Positions 1 to 11,791 of a stretch of DNA of 64,000 nt are shown one piece after another; positions within the stretch are counted from its first letter, which is position 1, and each line of letters opens with the position of its first letter. Source of the stretch: Macrostomum hystrix (taxonomy: Eukaryota; Platyhelminthes; Macrostomidae); NCBI GenBank assembly GCA_950097015.1, contig CATNEN010000033.1, positions 2,891,001 to 2,955,000 of the forward strand. The letters are read 5' to 3'. The translations under genes were made by a program, and so were the position numbers. Below the pieces are notes generated by a model that worked only from the letters and a program-made list of their open reading frames with translations, did not search any database and was not told where the DNA came from.

Positions 1-126
1 TGAGAGATGGGAGACACGGAAGACTTGACTGAGAGATGGGAGACACAGAAGGATTGCCTGAGAGATGGGAGACACGGAAGGATTGACTGAGAGATGGGAG
101 ACACGGAAGAATTGACTGACAGATAA
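1..126. repeat. Tandem repeat, about 29-bp unit (cut by window edge)
   Basis: About four copies of a unit containing GAGAGATGGGAGACACGGAA followed by a GACTTGACT- or GATTGACTG-like spacer. The array continues past the left edge of the window. It resembles no other array here except for a shared GATGGGAGA core with the 15-bp array at 36.3 kb, which may be chance. Confidence 0.85.
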
Positions 127-1743
127 GAGATTCATGCTGTGTTCATTGCCTGACTTGCCGCATACCCTCAGGGTCCCCATCCTCATACTTGCTGTCAGTC
201 TGGGATTACTTGCGCCTGGCTGGTCAGGTCAGTGCGGATCCTTGCTCACCGCAATTTCCCGTCTAGTCTGGTCTGGTCTATTCCGTTTCCATTCATTTCT
301 ATTGCAGCTAATGCAGTCCAAGACTGAGCACAGGCGTGATTGCAATTCGATTCCGGGTGTCAGTAATACATTTTTGTTGCTAACAGACAAGGTGTCGATC
401 GTGCTGGCTGCAGGGGTTATTATTTATTTGCCTATATGCAAAAGAGGCTGAGTTGAGAGGCAGCTGTGACCGTGAAGCTAAGCTGGGTCTAAAATAAGGC
501 CAGAGAAGGAGAGCGAACGCGTGACATTTCTCATCTTTGTTACACGCTTGCAGGTTCTTGCATGTCCGTCTGCCTTGGAGACCCGAAACTTTTGATGCTC
601 TTGAAAAAAATTGGTTCGATTCCGCGCCTGCAGTTTTGCTACTTCAATCTTTTAAGGACTAAAAGATGGGCAGGCGTGACTTTCTCGCACAGTTCTCAGT
701 TTTCTTTCAGATTCGTCTGAGTCCTGGTGCCTCTGAGTTCATTTTAGAGTTTTTCCTTTACGCCGAATTGTAAGGATGCACAAGGCTTCGTTTTCCGCAT
801 TCTCGTGGTTGTTTACTTCTTGAAGGCTTTCTTTTCCTCAATGCTCATCCTTCACCTATACTAAATATAGTATTTACTAGGAAACAGGTAAGGTGGCTCG
901 CTTTAAAGTATGAATCAAGACGAACCCGAGTATTAACACGAGTGTTTCGACGCGTTTCGCACTCCAGGGTGCATCCTCAGGTATATTGTTTAGAATGAGA
1001 GTGTAACGAACAAGGCTAATTTATAAATAATCAGCTGTGATCCGTTCTAGTCCTTGAGTACATCAGCTGTGATCCATTCTAGTCATTAAGTACATCAGCT
1101 GTGATCCTTTCTTGACATTCAGCGCATCAACCGTATTTGAGCACGCAAATTGAATCCTACGATCTTATGATTCGTTGGCAATAATTTACAGAGTCTCTGT
1201 TTTCTCCACCCCATTTACTCTGGGATGTCTAAGGATTGGTCTTCTCTGCCATCTTTTTGCTTCTCATCTTATCTATGTTAGGAAATCTTAGCACTAACCT
1301 CAAGGGAATCCCAGCTCTCGGGCTCTAAGGCTGTCAAGCGCACACGCAGACACAGCGTTCCACTTTGAAACATGTCTCTCCTCTCACCCATATCTTTCCT
1401 TCTCCCTTGCATAATTTCTTTGCTTTAGCAGCTTTGCGTAAAAGGATTTCGGCATCTAGCACAACGAATCCTCCTTCACTATAAAGCATTATTAGATGCC
1501 ATAAAAGTGAGCTATATGAACGTACGAGCACACAGTAAAGGCGAATGATTCTGGTTCCTACACTCTCTGGCTGCCGAGGCATGACAGTTATAATTGATGG
1601 GTGAGCCTTAGCTAAACTTTCTCTCTTCGAATATTAGCCCGCGCGTGGAGTTAAGATTGAGCGTCTCAAGGCTGGCTGGCGGTCAATTTTTTCTTTTGAT
1701 TTATTCCTCGGCTGATTCCTAAAAAATTGGCTGCTATTTTGGT
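127..1743. other. No gene recognised; short tandem repeat at about 1028-1130
   Basis: Non-repetitive AT-rich DNA without a convincing exon. At about 1028-1130 the phrase ATCAGCTGTGATCC recurs three times at 30-35 bp spacing, a small degenerate repeat. Short open frames on both strands show no recognisable domain. Upstream exons of the FARP-like gene, which must lie to the left of 3428, were not found here. Confidence 0.5.
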
Positions 1744-2200
1744 GGAAGGTTTCATCAGAATCTGGAAGGCTTCATAAGAATCTGGAAGGTTTCATGGGAA
1801 TCTGGAAGGCTTCATGAGAATCTGGAAGGTTTCATAAGAATCTGGAAGGTTTCATGAGAATCTGGAAGGCTTCATGAGAATCTGGAAGGTTTCATGAGAA
1901 TCTGGAAGGCTTCATGAGAATCTGGAAGGCTTCATAAGAATCTGGAAGGTTTCATGGGAATCTGGAAGGTTTCATAAGAATCTGGAAGGTTTCATGAGAA
2001 TCTGGAAGGCTTCATGAGAATCTGGAAGGTTTCATGAGAATCTGGAAGGCTTCATGAGAATCTGGAAGGTTTCACGTGAATCTGGAAGGTTTCATGAGAA
2101 TCTGGAAGGTTTCATGAGAATCTGGAAGGTTTCATGAGAATCTGGAAGGCTTCATGAGAATCTGGAAGGCTTCATGAGAATCTGGAAGGTTTCATGAGAA
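1744..2200. repeat. 20-bp minisatellite, about 23 copies
   Basis: Unit GGAAGGTTTCATGAGAATCT repeats exactly every 20 bp, with a few substitutions (TCATAAGAAT, TCATGGGAAT, GGAAGGCTTC). It ends abruptly in AT-rich DNA. No exon or splice donor is visible at its left edge. Confidence 0.97.
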
Positions 2201-3427
2201 AATAAACATTAAAAAGTTACAAGCCTGTATGCGGTTAAACAAATAGCTCCATTATTTAAATAGATACGTTTTTGCTTTTATAAATGCATCAAAAAGCAAA
2301 AAAAGCAATGTAATGCGTCCACATGAAATCTCACAAATCGCTTTGCATCATGGAATTTCATTTAAATAATAGAAACAGCATAAAAAACTTGCTGCTAAAA
2401 TTAAAGCCTCTTTCTAAGAATATGCCTCTGTTAAAATTATCCTCTGTTTAAATATAATTTAAACAGATCCAGCCACAAATCATGACTGCATCCATCAATT
2501 ATTGCAAATTAGAATTCAAACAAATGCTAGTCCAAAAAAGTCGACGCGAATAATTTATTGGTCCAGATTGTTTGCAAGGGCCTATGTTGCAAGAAGAGCT
2601 TGTACTTTTGTTGCTAGGATGCCACCGATCTGTTCATATTCAGATGCTTTCTACTAAACCTTTCGTGTATCTCTTTGTTACGAGTACTATTGTAAATAAG
2701 TATATGATCCACTTTCATTCTCTTTCTGTTAATAATCCTATCTCGCTGTTCATAATCCTATCTCGCTGTTCATAATCCCATCTCGCTGTTCAAGATCTCA
2801 TACTTCTGTTCATGATCCCATCTCGCTGTTCATGATCTCATCCTGCTATTCATGATCCCATCTCGCTGTTCATGATCTCATCTAGCTAGGTCGTATCAGA
2901 TAGTTTGTGATTCGAATTACTTGAGCACCTGAATCCATAAATGTTATATATACTGGTATATCTGTCTTTTTAAGTTTGCCTACCGTGTTTTAATGGGTTT
3001 ATTGTGCTAGGCCTCTGTCTGTGTTACATCGTACTGAAAAAAGTATCCACGTGGCTGAAAGGAATTCTCCAGCTTTCTGCAGAGCAGCGCAGTGAGGTGG
3101 GGCAAGGAGCGCAATCGGCCGTTAAATCCAGGAGTTCTTCGATTATTAGTGCTCGAATATTTTATTCGCTAGCCTCGATTCGGCGCCCGTCTGGCTTTCT
3201 CTTCTCCCAGGAGACTCGCGAGTCGAATCGTCAGCGAACCGAGCCAATCCCAGGGATTTCCTTTCCCGCCAAAATATCGCTGTAACTCACGAAATTCCGC
3301 CTGTAGTCAGCAAATCTAAATCTGGTGTTGATTTACATTTTGCAGCGTTTCGCTTTATTTGCTACTTTCTTAAGTAGACGTGCTAGCTTATTTGATAATA
3401 AAAATTTTCACTTACCCATAACTGCAG
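2201..3427. other. AT-rich DNA before FARP-like exon; short 20-bp repeat at about 2725-2890
   Basis: At about 2725-2890 there are roughly eight degenerate copies of a 20-bp unit with TCTCGCTGTTCATGATCC as core. The rest shows no gene. The end (about 3400-3427) is a usable splice acceptor, ACTTACCCATAACTGCAG, leading into the first FARP-like exon, so the right part of this stretch is probably intron. Confidence 0.6.
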
Positions 3428-6400
3428 GGCTACTACAAGGACACCGTCGACTTTTACTTTGATAGTCGCGACGAGTGCAAACAGTTCTGGAAAAAGTGCA
3501 TCGAGCATCACACCTTCTTTCGCTGCCAGTCGGCTAGGGCGCCTTCCAAGCATAGGAATATTGTCGTTTCCAAGGGCTCATCGTTCAGGTGAGTTGATAC
3601 CACACCAGATCCTCCAGACTGCTCCCACACCAGATCCACCAGACTGCTCCCACACCAGATCCTTCAGACTGCTCCCACACCAGATCCTTCAGACTGCTCC
3701 CACACCAGATCCACCAGACTGCTCCCACACCAGATCCACCAGACTGCTCCCACACCAGATCCTTCAGACTGCTCCCACACCAGATCCACCAGACTGCTCC
3801 CACACCAGATCCTTCAGACTGCTCCCACACCAGATCCTTCAGACTGCTCCCACACCAGATCCACCAGACTGCTCCCACACCAGATCCACCAGACTGCTCC
3901 CACACCAGATCCACCAGACTGCTCCCACACCAGATCCATCAGACTGCTCCCACACCAGATCCTTCAGACTGCTCCCACACCAGATCCACCAGACTGCTCC
4001 CACACCAGATCCATCAGACTGCTCCCACACCAGATCCTTCAGACTGCTCCCACACCAGATCCATCAGACTGCTCCCACACCAGATCCTTCAGACTGCTCC
4101 CACACCAGATCCATCAGACTGCTCCCACACCAGATCCACCAGACTGCTCCCACACCAGATCCTTCAGACTGCTCCCACACCAGATCCACCAGACTGCTCC
4201 CACACCAGATCCACCAGACTGCTCCCACACCAGATCCACCAGACTGCTCCCACACCAGATCCATCAGACTGCTCCCACACCAGATCCTTCAGACTGCTCC
4301 CACACCAGATCCACCAGACTGCTCCCACACCAGATCCATCAGACTGCTCCCACACCAGATCCTTCAGACTGCTCCCACACCAGATCCATCAGACTGCTCC
4401 CACACCAGATCCTTCAGACTGCTCCCACACCAGATCCATCAGACTGCTCCCACACCAGATCCACCAGACTGCTCCCACACCAGATCCTTCAGACTGCTCC
4501 CACACCAGATCCTTCAGACTGCTCCCACACCAGATCCATCAGACTGCTCCCACACCAGATCCTTCAGACTGCTCCCACACCAGATCCATCAGACTGCTCC
4601 CACACCAGATCCATCAGACTGCTCCCCACCTAAGAGTTATCGAGATTCAGGCAAATATTTTCGGTCCATTCCATTATTGTTTGTAATTTGTTATGCAGGA
4701 AATGAGTATATATATATTTATTACTGATTGCAGGTACTCCGGTCGAACACAGAAACAGTTGGTGGAATTCGTTCGGGAGAACTATGTAAAAAGGCCCTAT
4801 TTCGACAGGTAAGTGCTTGAATTAATTTTTTGATTTTAAGGCTTGCCGAGCAATATCCAGGTGATTTTCTCTACTATTGCAGGTCGGCGAATCGATCTCT
4901 GCCAAGTCGCTCGCCTGCCAGCCGCCGCTCCGGACCTCCAAGCGGACACCATCATTCGGCAGGCGGCGGTGGCGCCCGCTCCGGAGCTTCAACCACCTCT
5001 CATGGCTCGCATGTTCTGTTGCCTAGCAACGGAGACGCCACCAGACCACTGCTGGACATGGCCGCCGGGCATCTCCGCCGGCCAGCTTCTGTATCGCCAC
5101 CGCAGACTAATTCGCCGCCGCAGCCGATCGCCTCCGGCCGTCGAGGATTTCAACCGGTTGGCAGCAACGGCGGCGGAGCCTCTCGAGCTCGCTCTTTGCC
5201 AGGCGACGATCGCGTTGATGCTGGCCGCTTCGGCGGCGTAGTGGCTGTAACCGATGATTTTGACGGCTCGCCGCCGCCTCCGCCGCCACCGCCGCCTCTG
5301 CTAGACGACGAAGAACTGCCGAGTGAGTGGCATATTTGTTATTCTGCGTGCATTTATAATCTGCATTGTATGACAGTTACAGGCAATGTAAGTTAATTGA
5401 GATCGAGACAGCGGATTTTTGTCTCCGCTGTCTCTAATCATCCGCCTCTCGCCCTCACAATTCACTTCGCAGTTGTCGAAGGCGTCGACGGACCCGACCT
5501 GCCGCCGCCTTCGTTGGCGCCCTCCATGCAGCTCAATGAATTCCTTCCGCTGCCTCCGCCGCCGCCGCCGCCCCTGCTGGACCCCAACGAGGCCTCATCA
5601 CCCGGCTTCGCTTCGCTGGTTCGGCCGACACCGCAGCGCCGTCCGCTGATCCGCTCAGACAAGCTTGACGACGCCACTGCCACTGCTGGTCACAGCAGGG
5701 GCGCTGCCACCATTCTGGGCCACAGAGAAGAGACAGACATCATTCAGGAGCAGCCAGACCCGCTGCACTTGGTGAGGATGGCCTAAATGCAGGTAGAATA
5801 TATAGTAATTATACCTGGCCAGTTGGCCACATGTACAGCCAGTGAGTAGCTATCGCTCGACGCTTCCAAATTTCAAACCCAACTGATGCTGCGGACACAA
5901 ATTGTCTTTCTGAATTAAGATTCGAACTCGCGACCTCCCGGTCAGAAATCCCACGCTCTAACCACTAGGCTACAAGCTGCCTACTCAGATACCCTCCTGA
6001 TGGAAGCTCTCTCCCCTCCTCCTTTCTCTCTTTCTCGCCCATCGTTCTAAAATATAAATTCAATACTAAGATGTAAAAGAAAACCCAGAATTGGATTTTC
6101 TTTCGCGAAATGTTTTTAGCCGAAATGAGGACAGACATATGAAAGGCTGTTTGAGAGGCCCAGCCTGGGCACTCCGTTAATTGCATCGCTGCTGTGGCCG
6201 GCGCGCCCTTCGCTGCGGTCCGGCAAACCTTTTGCCAATTAGGCGCGGGCTCCGCAATTTCCAGGTCTGACTGTCGTTCAAATTTGCCGCAGGGAGCTGG
6301 GGCATTGCTGCGCGGACTGAGGTAAAATAATGACAGGAAGCCGGTCCGCGCAGAGATAAAAACTCACTTGAGTAGATTCGAGTTTCCCGTTGACCGCTGA

Positions 6401-8864
6401 AAATTCTTCGCCAGTAGTTGCTCACTCTTCCTCTCTCCCTTCCAACCTGAAGGGTCCCCGATCATTTATCGGCCGGCACCAGCAAATGACGGACGCAGCC
6501 GATTCTGCTTCTGTCGTCACCGATCTCCAGCACGACGACGATGGCGCCAGGTCGGTCGCCTCGCACACCCTGGGCGGCCTGAGCAGCTACGCCGCGTCGG
6601 CGGCAGCCACCACGGACGACGCTGACTCGGACGCACGCAGCATTGCATCGGCGACCAGCGGCGCCCTGAGCGGCTCCAGTCGGCGTCGGCGGCACCAGCC
6701 GAAAGAGCGAGCATACTTCGCCGCCAAAATGCTGCTGGCCTGCGAGCGTCAGGTTAATAGAGATCTGCGCCTGCTGTGCCACGGCCTGCCAGGCGAGATG
6801 GACAACGGCGACTGCGACGGTGACGGCGAAGGCGAACACGAGGTCGACGCGAAAATCAAAGATAAAGACTCGAGCCTGAAAGAGCTTCTGGCAATGCTGG
6901 AGCCGGTGCGATCCGCTCAGCAACGGTTTCTAAGCGCGTTGGAGCAGCGTCTGAGAGCCTGGGAGGCCGCCTCTGCCGCTGTCGCGGCAGCTCTCGCTAA
7001 CGGCCAGGCACCGCCGCCTACGGCCGACGATCAACGCCGACTGGGCGACTTGCTGCTGGAGCACCTGCCGCTGTTTCTTCCACCCGTCTGCGCCTATGCA
7101 CAGGTCAGTAGTCATCGAACTAACCGACTGTTCGAGCACGGAATGTCTATTAAAAATTCCAGTTTAAGTCACAGCTAAATCTCAATAAACTCCCCACAGG
7201 CTTTGCCCAATCGCTTCCTCTCGGCTGTCGGCGACGGTCCAGGCGCCACAGTTCGACGCTTCGAGTCGTCGCGTGCCTGCCACTTGCCGCTGGCGTGTCT
7301 TCTGCTCGGCCCGGCCCGCCGGCCCGCCCGCCTGGCCGGCCTCTGCGAACGACTGCTGGCCGCCCCCGCCGGCTCTGCTGATACCGCGGATTGTCGGGCC
7401 GCCCTGCGGCAACTTGTCGACGCAGCCGATGCCGTCCGGCCGGCATGCGATCGGGCTGAGCAGCTCTGCGGTCTGGTGGAACTCCGGCGCGACCTGCCCG
7501 CCGGTCTTGAGGGTGTCCTTGACAAATTGTCTAAAAATGACGAGAGCGACTTCTCCGACGCTGCCGCCCACGTTGGCGGAGTTCGACTCGTTCGCATCGG
7601 CTGGCTGCGCAAGCCGGGCTCACGTCGCGGCGGTGGCGGCCGCCTCCTCTGCCTGCTGAGCGACCGGCTACTCATCCTGGGCCGGCCCTCCACTGGCGCC
7701 TCCTTGTTCTCTGCGTCGGCTTCGGCCGCATCTGCTTCCGTGGCGTCTGCGGCTGCGTCGGCAACTTCGACACCAACTGGAAGTCGGGGCGGTGGAGGCT
7801 GCGGCGGTTCTTCTAATTCCGCTCTGCTGCGCCTAAGGGCGAAAATTCCTCTACGCGGACTGCGCGCGTTTGAAACACCGACAGGCGTCGGCAACTCCGA
7901 TCGGCACTGCCAGCTCAGCCTAATCCCCGGCGCTACCCCGTCTGACGCAGCTGTCGTCTGTCAGCAGCAGCAGCAGCAACCAGTCATTGTCCTGGCGGCT
8001 CGAAGTCGACGTCAGCGCGATCTTTGGCTGCGCGATTTGCAAACCGCTGCCGCTGATGCTCCTCCAATGTCGACTACTTCGCCTGCGTCGGCAACCCCGG
8101 CTTTAGTCGATTTTACTTCTGCCTCCGAGCAGCTTCAGCAGCAGCGAGCGCTTCTGCCGACGCGAGTCTGTTGGCACCGATGCGCCAGCGTCGGCTTCTC
8201 GGACATCGAGCGCAGTCATAGCTGCGATCTGAGCGGTCACCTGCTCCGTAAACTCACTAGTGCTCCCGGCTGGCAGCGCCTGTGGGTGGCCTTCTCTCAC
8301 CTGGCCCTGTTCTTTTATAAGTCCTATCGGGTGAGTGCACCACTTCTCTCCACTTTTCTTGTTAATAATTTTGTTTAGTCTGGCTGATATAGTGATTCTT
8401 AGCAAACTTTGCGAACTTTGCTTATAAATCCCCTTTCAACCAATCAGGACGAGGCTCCCATGGCCACGCTGCCTCTGATTGGCTATCGGGTTGGCCCACC
8501 AGATCCTTCTGACCAAGAGCTGGTTCAGGGCAAGAGTCACGTGTTCAAACTGCAATGGAAGCACCACCGGTACTTCTTTCGGGCTGACTCGGAGTACACT
8601 TACAACAGGTAATTGATAATTGCTTATTGCTAATTGATTTCTGTTTTAGCCTCTTTGTGTCACTCACTTTACTTGTCACTCCGCAGCTTCTTCACTGGCA
8701 CTCCACAGTCTTCTTAAATGTCACTCTAGTAAATTGAATTATTTCACTCCGCAACCAAATTTAATTTTAATTGCTCCGCGTACAGCTGGCTGGAGACCCT
8801 CAGCGACGCGATTCTTCCACTGGCAGCGGAGCCCGAAGCTGAGAGAGCGCCACTGCGTGAATGA
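3428..8864 (+). CDS. FARP-like FERM/RhoGEF/PH protein, eight 3' exons (5' partial)
   Basis: Exons 3428-3588, 4734-4808, 4883-5322, 5473-5771, 6453-7103, 7200-8330, 8448-8608 and 8786-8864 join in frame across seven GT-AG introns into 998 residues ending in TGA. Residues 1-79 are the end of a FERM domain and the FERM-adjacent segment (ECKQFWKKCIEHHTFFR, SSFRYSGRTQKQLVEFV), close to FARP1/FARP2. Residues about 80-408 are low-complexity with two proline runs. A DH (RhoGEF) domain starts near 409 (KERAYFAAKMLLACERQVNR) and runs to about 640. PH1 spans about 669-830 (RIGWLRKPG to RQRDLWLRDL) and carries a Ser/Ala/Gly-rich insert; PH2 spans about 886-990 and ends the protein, as in FARPs. In animals this family links membrane receptors to Rac/Cdc42 activation. 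That role is inferred from the family. N-terminal FERM exons lie upstream of what I could find. Confidence 0.9.
3601..4626. repeat. 25-bp minisatellite filling a FARP-like intron, about 41 copies
   Basis: The unit contains CAGACTGCTCCCACAC followed by CAGATCC plus a two-base variable site (AC, TT or AT). It begins about 12 nt after the splice donor at 3589 and fills most of the 1145-nt intron 3589-4733. Because 25 is not a multiple of 3 and the unit lacks stops, it creates a 422-residue spurious open frame on the plus strand and several on the minus strand. Confidence 0.97.
5795..5988 (-). mobile_element. tRNA-derived SINE-like element in FARP-like intron
   Basis: Read on the minus strand from about 5985, the sequence has a pol III A-box-like TAGCCTAGTGG, then GTTAGAGCG, and about 30 nt later a B-box-like GAGTTCGAATC. 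This is the layout of a tRNA D-arm and T-arm. No matching acceptor stem closes it, and about 120 nt of unrelated body follows, so a tRNA-derived SINE fits better than a tRNA gene. It lies in the intron between 5771 and 6453, antisense to the host gene. Confidence 0.65.
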
Positions 8865-11595
8865 TTGATCCGACAATAGTATTGCTGGATTTCTTTCGCC
8901 CGCATCTCCTGTGTCTGACGGGACAAATCAAGGCAGCCGCGCTGTCCGGCCTGAATCAAGCACCCTTTGTCCTTTGTCTCTCTGTCTGGCAGTATTTTTG
9001 TCAAACTTTGTGCTCCCATCGGCATCATGAATAATGCAGAATTTTTCGCTGTATTAAATTATTATCGGCGCTCAGATCATGCGTTGAATCTCATACCTCT
9101 GCCATGCTACTTATAAACCCATCTCAGTAGTAGGTTAAGGTTATTACACTTGCAAACTTATATTTGTTGTAAAGTTTTTGAGTAGTTTTCCTTTGCGCAT
9201 CACACTGCTGTACACTGCTGTTGCCCATCAAAAAAAGCATAGAGTTTTAGTGGTTTATTGTGCAAATTTTATTTCTGTTTTAATTTTTTTATCACATTTT
9301 TTCTATAGACTATTAAGAGACAACTCATGGTTTTGGTAAATGTTTTTACTCATTTTGACTGCACGATTATGCTTTTTCAGTAAATATTGGCCGCGCATTC
9401 TTGTTTTGGTTCTATTTTATTTTATTTTTATGTGACTGCTCGTGTTCCAGCTCAGCCAAAAGAATTACATGACCCAGCTGCGTCCGCACCTTTATTTCAC
9501 CTCGTTTCAGGCTTTGTACTTTAAAATAGAAAATGCTTTGCTTTAGAATCTCTAGCCTATGCCTATATCGCTTCGATTACATTTTTGCTTTATCCGCGGC
9601 CCATGACACAAGTTTAATCCTCGTTGCGCAAGACGTCAAAGACGACAGCCCGTCTGAGCTGCCTCAAACTGCTAATTACCTTGTATGCTGCTAAATAAAT
9701 ATATCATGAAAGCTGACTGAACAATAGTATTGCGTTGGTTCTGGCTTACTGATGCAAATCCTAAAACATCATTCTGCTTTTACTCATACTCATTTCTACT
9801 ATTTTTATGTCTGTCCAGTATTTCGAGGCCTAAGAGTAAAATTAAGTAAAACTGGAATATGAGTACTAAAATCCACCAGTGAGTAAGCACTGCTAAATTT
9901 CTTTGATTATTACTATCAACTGCGAACGCCAATGGGATGCTAGACTTTTATTTCTATTTTTTAACTTGGCACTTAGTCTACGAAGTAGAAAACTATTACA
10001 CAAAAGAAAAGAAAAGTAACGAGGATAAAAATTGGCGAAATGAAGTGAAGAGGAAAACCAGTTGGGAAAACGAAAAAAAAGTTAATGTACTTTCAGTCTC
10101 GTGTTCTAATTTTTCTAACGGGCTCTAATTTTGCCCGTCTCCTAATTGCCTGTGAGATGCTTACTTTTTTAGTCTTTCACGACCTCACTGTTCATTTTCG
10201 CCATTATGCCCACTTCCCTATAAACGGGGTCAATTACTAATTTGGAGATGATGGAGTCTGCTCGATTTGGTAGGGGAGTCCAGTACTGAATAATTCTCTT
10301 TTTAATAGTTTAACGAAGGAGTAAATTTCCTAGCTCTGGTTGGACACCATTACTGACTGTGCTCTGGTTTTTAATATTGCTTTGCAGTCCCTAAAGTTTA
10401 TCCTCTCAAAAAGGCTTCGATCCCAGGGGCCTCAGAATCCTAGAGATAAAAGCTTCCTCTGCGTCATGCTCATGAGTCCTCCAATGTTTTCTATCGTGGG
10501 ATTCATGGTTGTACAGAACAGAACAGCATTGATTGCTTGTGTCGGAATTGCGATTAACTGCCCACCAGCCTGCTAAGCCTGATTTTGGGTATCCACAATC
10601 CTCACTTCTTTCTCAGTATTGCTGCTACTCGTAGCATAAACGAACACACGCTGGCCAAGACTTCAGACTAACAATCGATCAATAATGAATTGTAGTAAAT
10701 AAGTCTACAGCAGCCTGGACTAATTATCGATTAGGAATGGGGGAACGAGCGCTAAAATGCTTAGGGCTATGTTAACTGGCTTGGGTTAAGTGTCAATAAT
10801 TGGAAGGAAAAGGAGGGGTGAAAAAACCAGACGCCCACTGAAGTGGGGTAAGTGGGGTGGATGAAAGCGATCGATAATAACCCCCCGCCCACTGTCATGC
10901 TACACACTCGCGAAGGGAGAGAAAAATAAAAATAGGCCGATGTGTAAAAAAATTAGCCGGCCTCCAAGCTCCAGCACTAGTTTATGGCCAAGAAAGGCTT
11001 CTAAAGTGTAAACAACTCTTATAAAATATAAATGTTGACTATGGTTCAATTTGCTATTGAAGAGTCCTGTGAGGCTGACATTTTGGCCGTAAAATCGAGG
11101 GTTAGTTTGATTGTAGATTTAACTAGATTGTGATAGGTTAAACCTTCAATTAAAATGTCGATAAGGAACACTGAACAACGCTGAGCAAGGGTTTTAGTGA
11201 ACATCGTTAAACTATGTCTATGGGGAATTCCCACAGGGAATTCCCTTTGGATTCTTGTATTTCAAACGTTAAGTGTGTATTTTCATTGAGCAACGCTGGG
11301 ATTCCCGCCATTAAATACCGCGGGGTTTTAATGGTTAGTTGTGTCTATGGTTTTAGGCTTTGATAATGCTCAAAGTCACGAGTGGCGAAGCCACGAGAAG
11401 TAATTCAATATGCAGTTATTATGTCATGGCCAGTATGTAAGTTTATATTAATAAAAATGTAATAGGTCTATATTATGCTGTTAATAGGATATGCATCAAA
11501 CTGTGAGTTTGCTTAGTCTACATAGCACACAAAACTAGATCAACGGGCGTAAATTTACTTCCGTTCGCAAGATTATTTAAAAAATAAAAAATCGC
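8865..11595. other. FARP-like 3' UTR and intergenic DNA; no gene recognised
   Basis: AT-rich sequence after the FARP-like stop. An AATAAA occurs near 9693 (CTAAATAAATATATC) and could be the polyadenylation signal; others are possible. From about 10 kb there are only short open frames without domains. Around 11220-11245 the phrase GGGAATTCCC occurs twice in close succession, possibly an end of the nearby Merlin-type element, but I could not pair it convincingly with a partner. Confidence 0.5.
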
Positions 11596-11599
11596 GCTA

Positions 11600-11791
11600 A
11601 ATGCACGGAAACAGAACAAAACAGCGGGCAAACAGTGCAGTGCAGAAGCAATTCAGTTTATAGTATCTGTTGCAGATCAAGGTGGCTGGCCTCAAAGAAG
11701 GAGCCCTTGGGTATACTCTCCTGGTGGCGACATGTTTCGCAGTCTCAGGCATAGCCGTCAATGCACCGTTCGCCGCCCCGGTGCTGCAGAT
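11600..11791 (-). pseudogene. Merlin/ISXO2-type transposase fragment, distal piece
   Basis: Continues the minus-strand fragment 13413-13523 after removal of the hAT insertion. The frame reads DGYA, then a stop where the family normally has Trp, then CETCRHQESIPKGSFFEAS and HLDLQQIL before a second stop. GSFFE and the leucine-rich stretch after it are typical of the N-terminal part of ISXO2-like transposases (the Merlin superfamily in eukaryotes). The DDE catalytic core is absent. Confidence 0.75.
11784..11791. repeat. 8-bp target-site duplication, left copy (CTGCAGAT)
   Basis: CTGCAGAT lies directly before the terminal TAGGGATTCC of the hAT element and recurs at 13413-13420 directly after the terminal GGAATCCCTA. 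Eight-bp target duplications are the hallmark of hAT transposition. Confidence 0.92.

Noticed and set aside
3459-4727. 422-residue plus-strand open frame with HTRS/PPDCS repeats
   Set aside because: It is the 25-bp intron array read through without stops, after a FARP exon in the wrong frame. The true exon ends at the donor 3589.
4830-5396. Separate 188-residue and 132-residue genes in 4830-5400
   Set aside because: The first frame is FARP-like exon 4883-5322 with intron on both sides; the second is its shifted shadow.
5919-5986. A functional tRNA gene on the minus strand
   Set aside because: A and B boxes are present, but the 5' and 3' ends do not pair as an acceptor stem and an unrelated body continues, so a SINE-like element is more likely.
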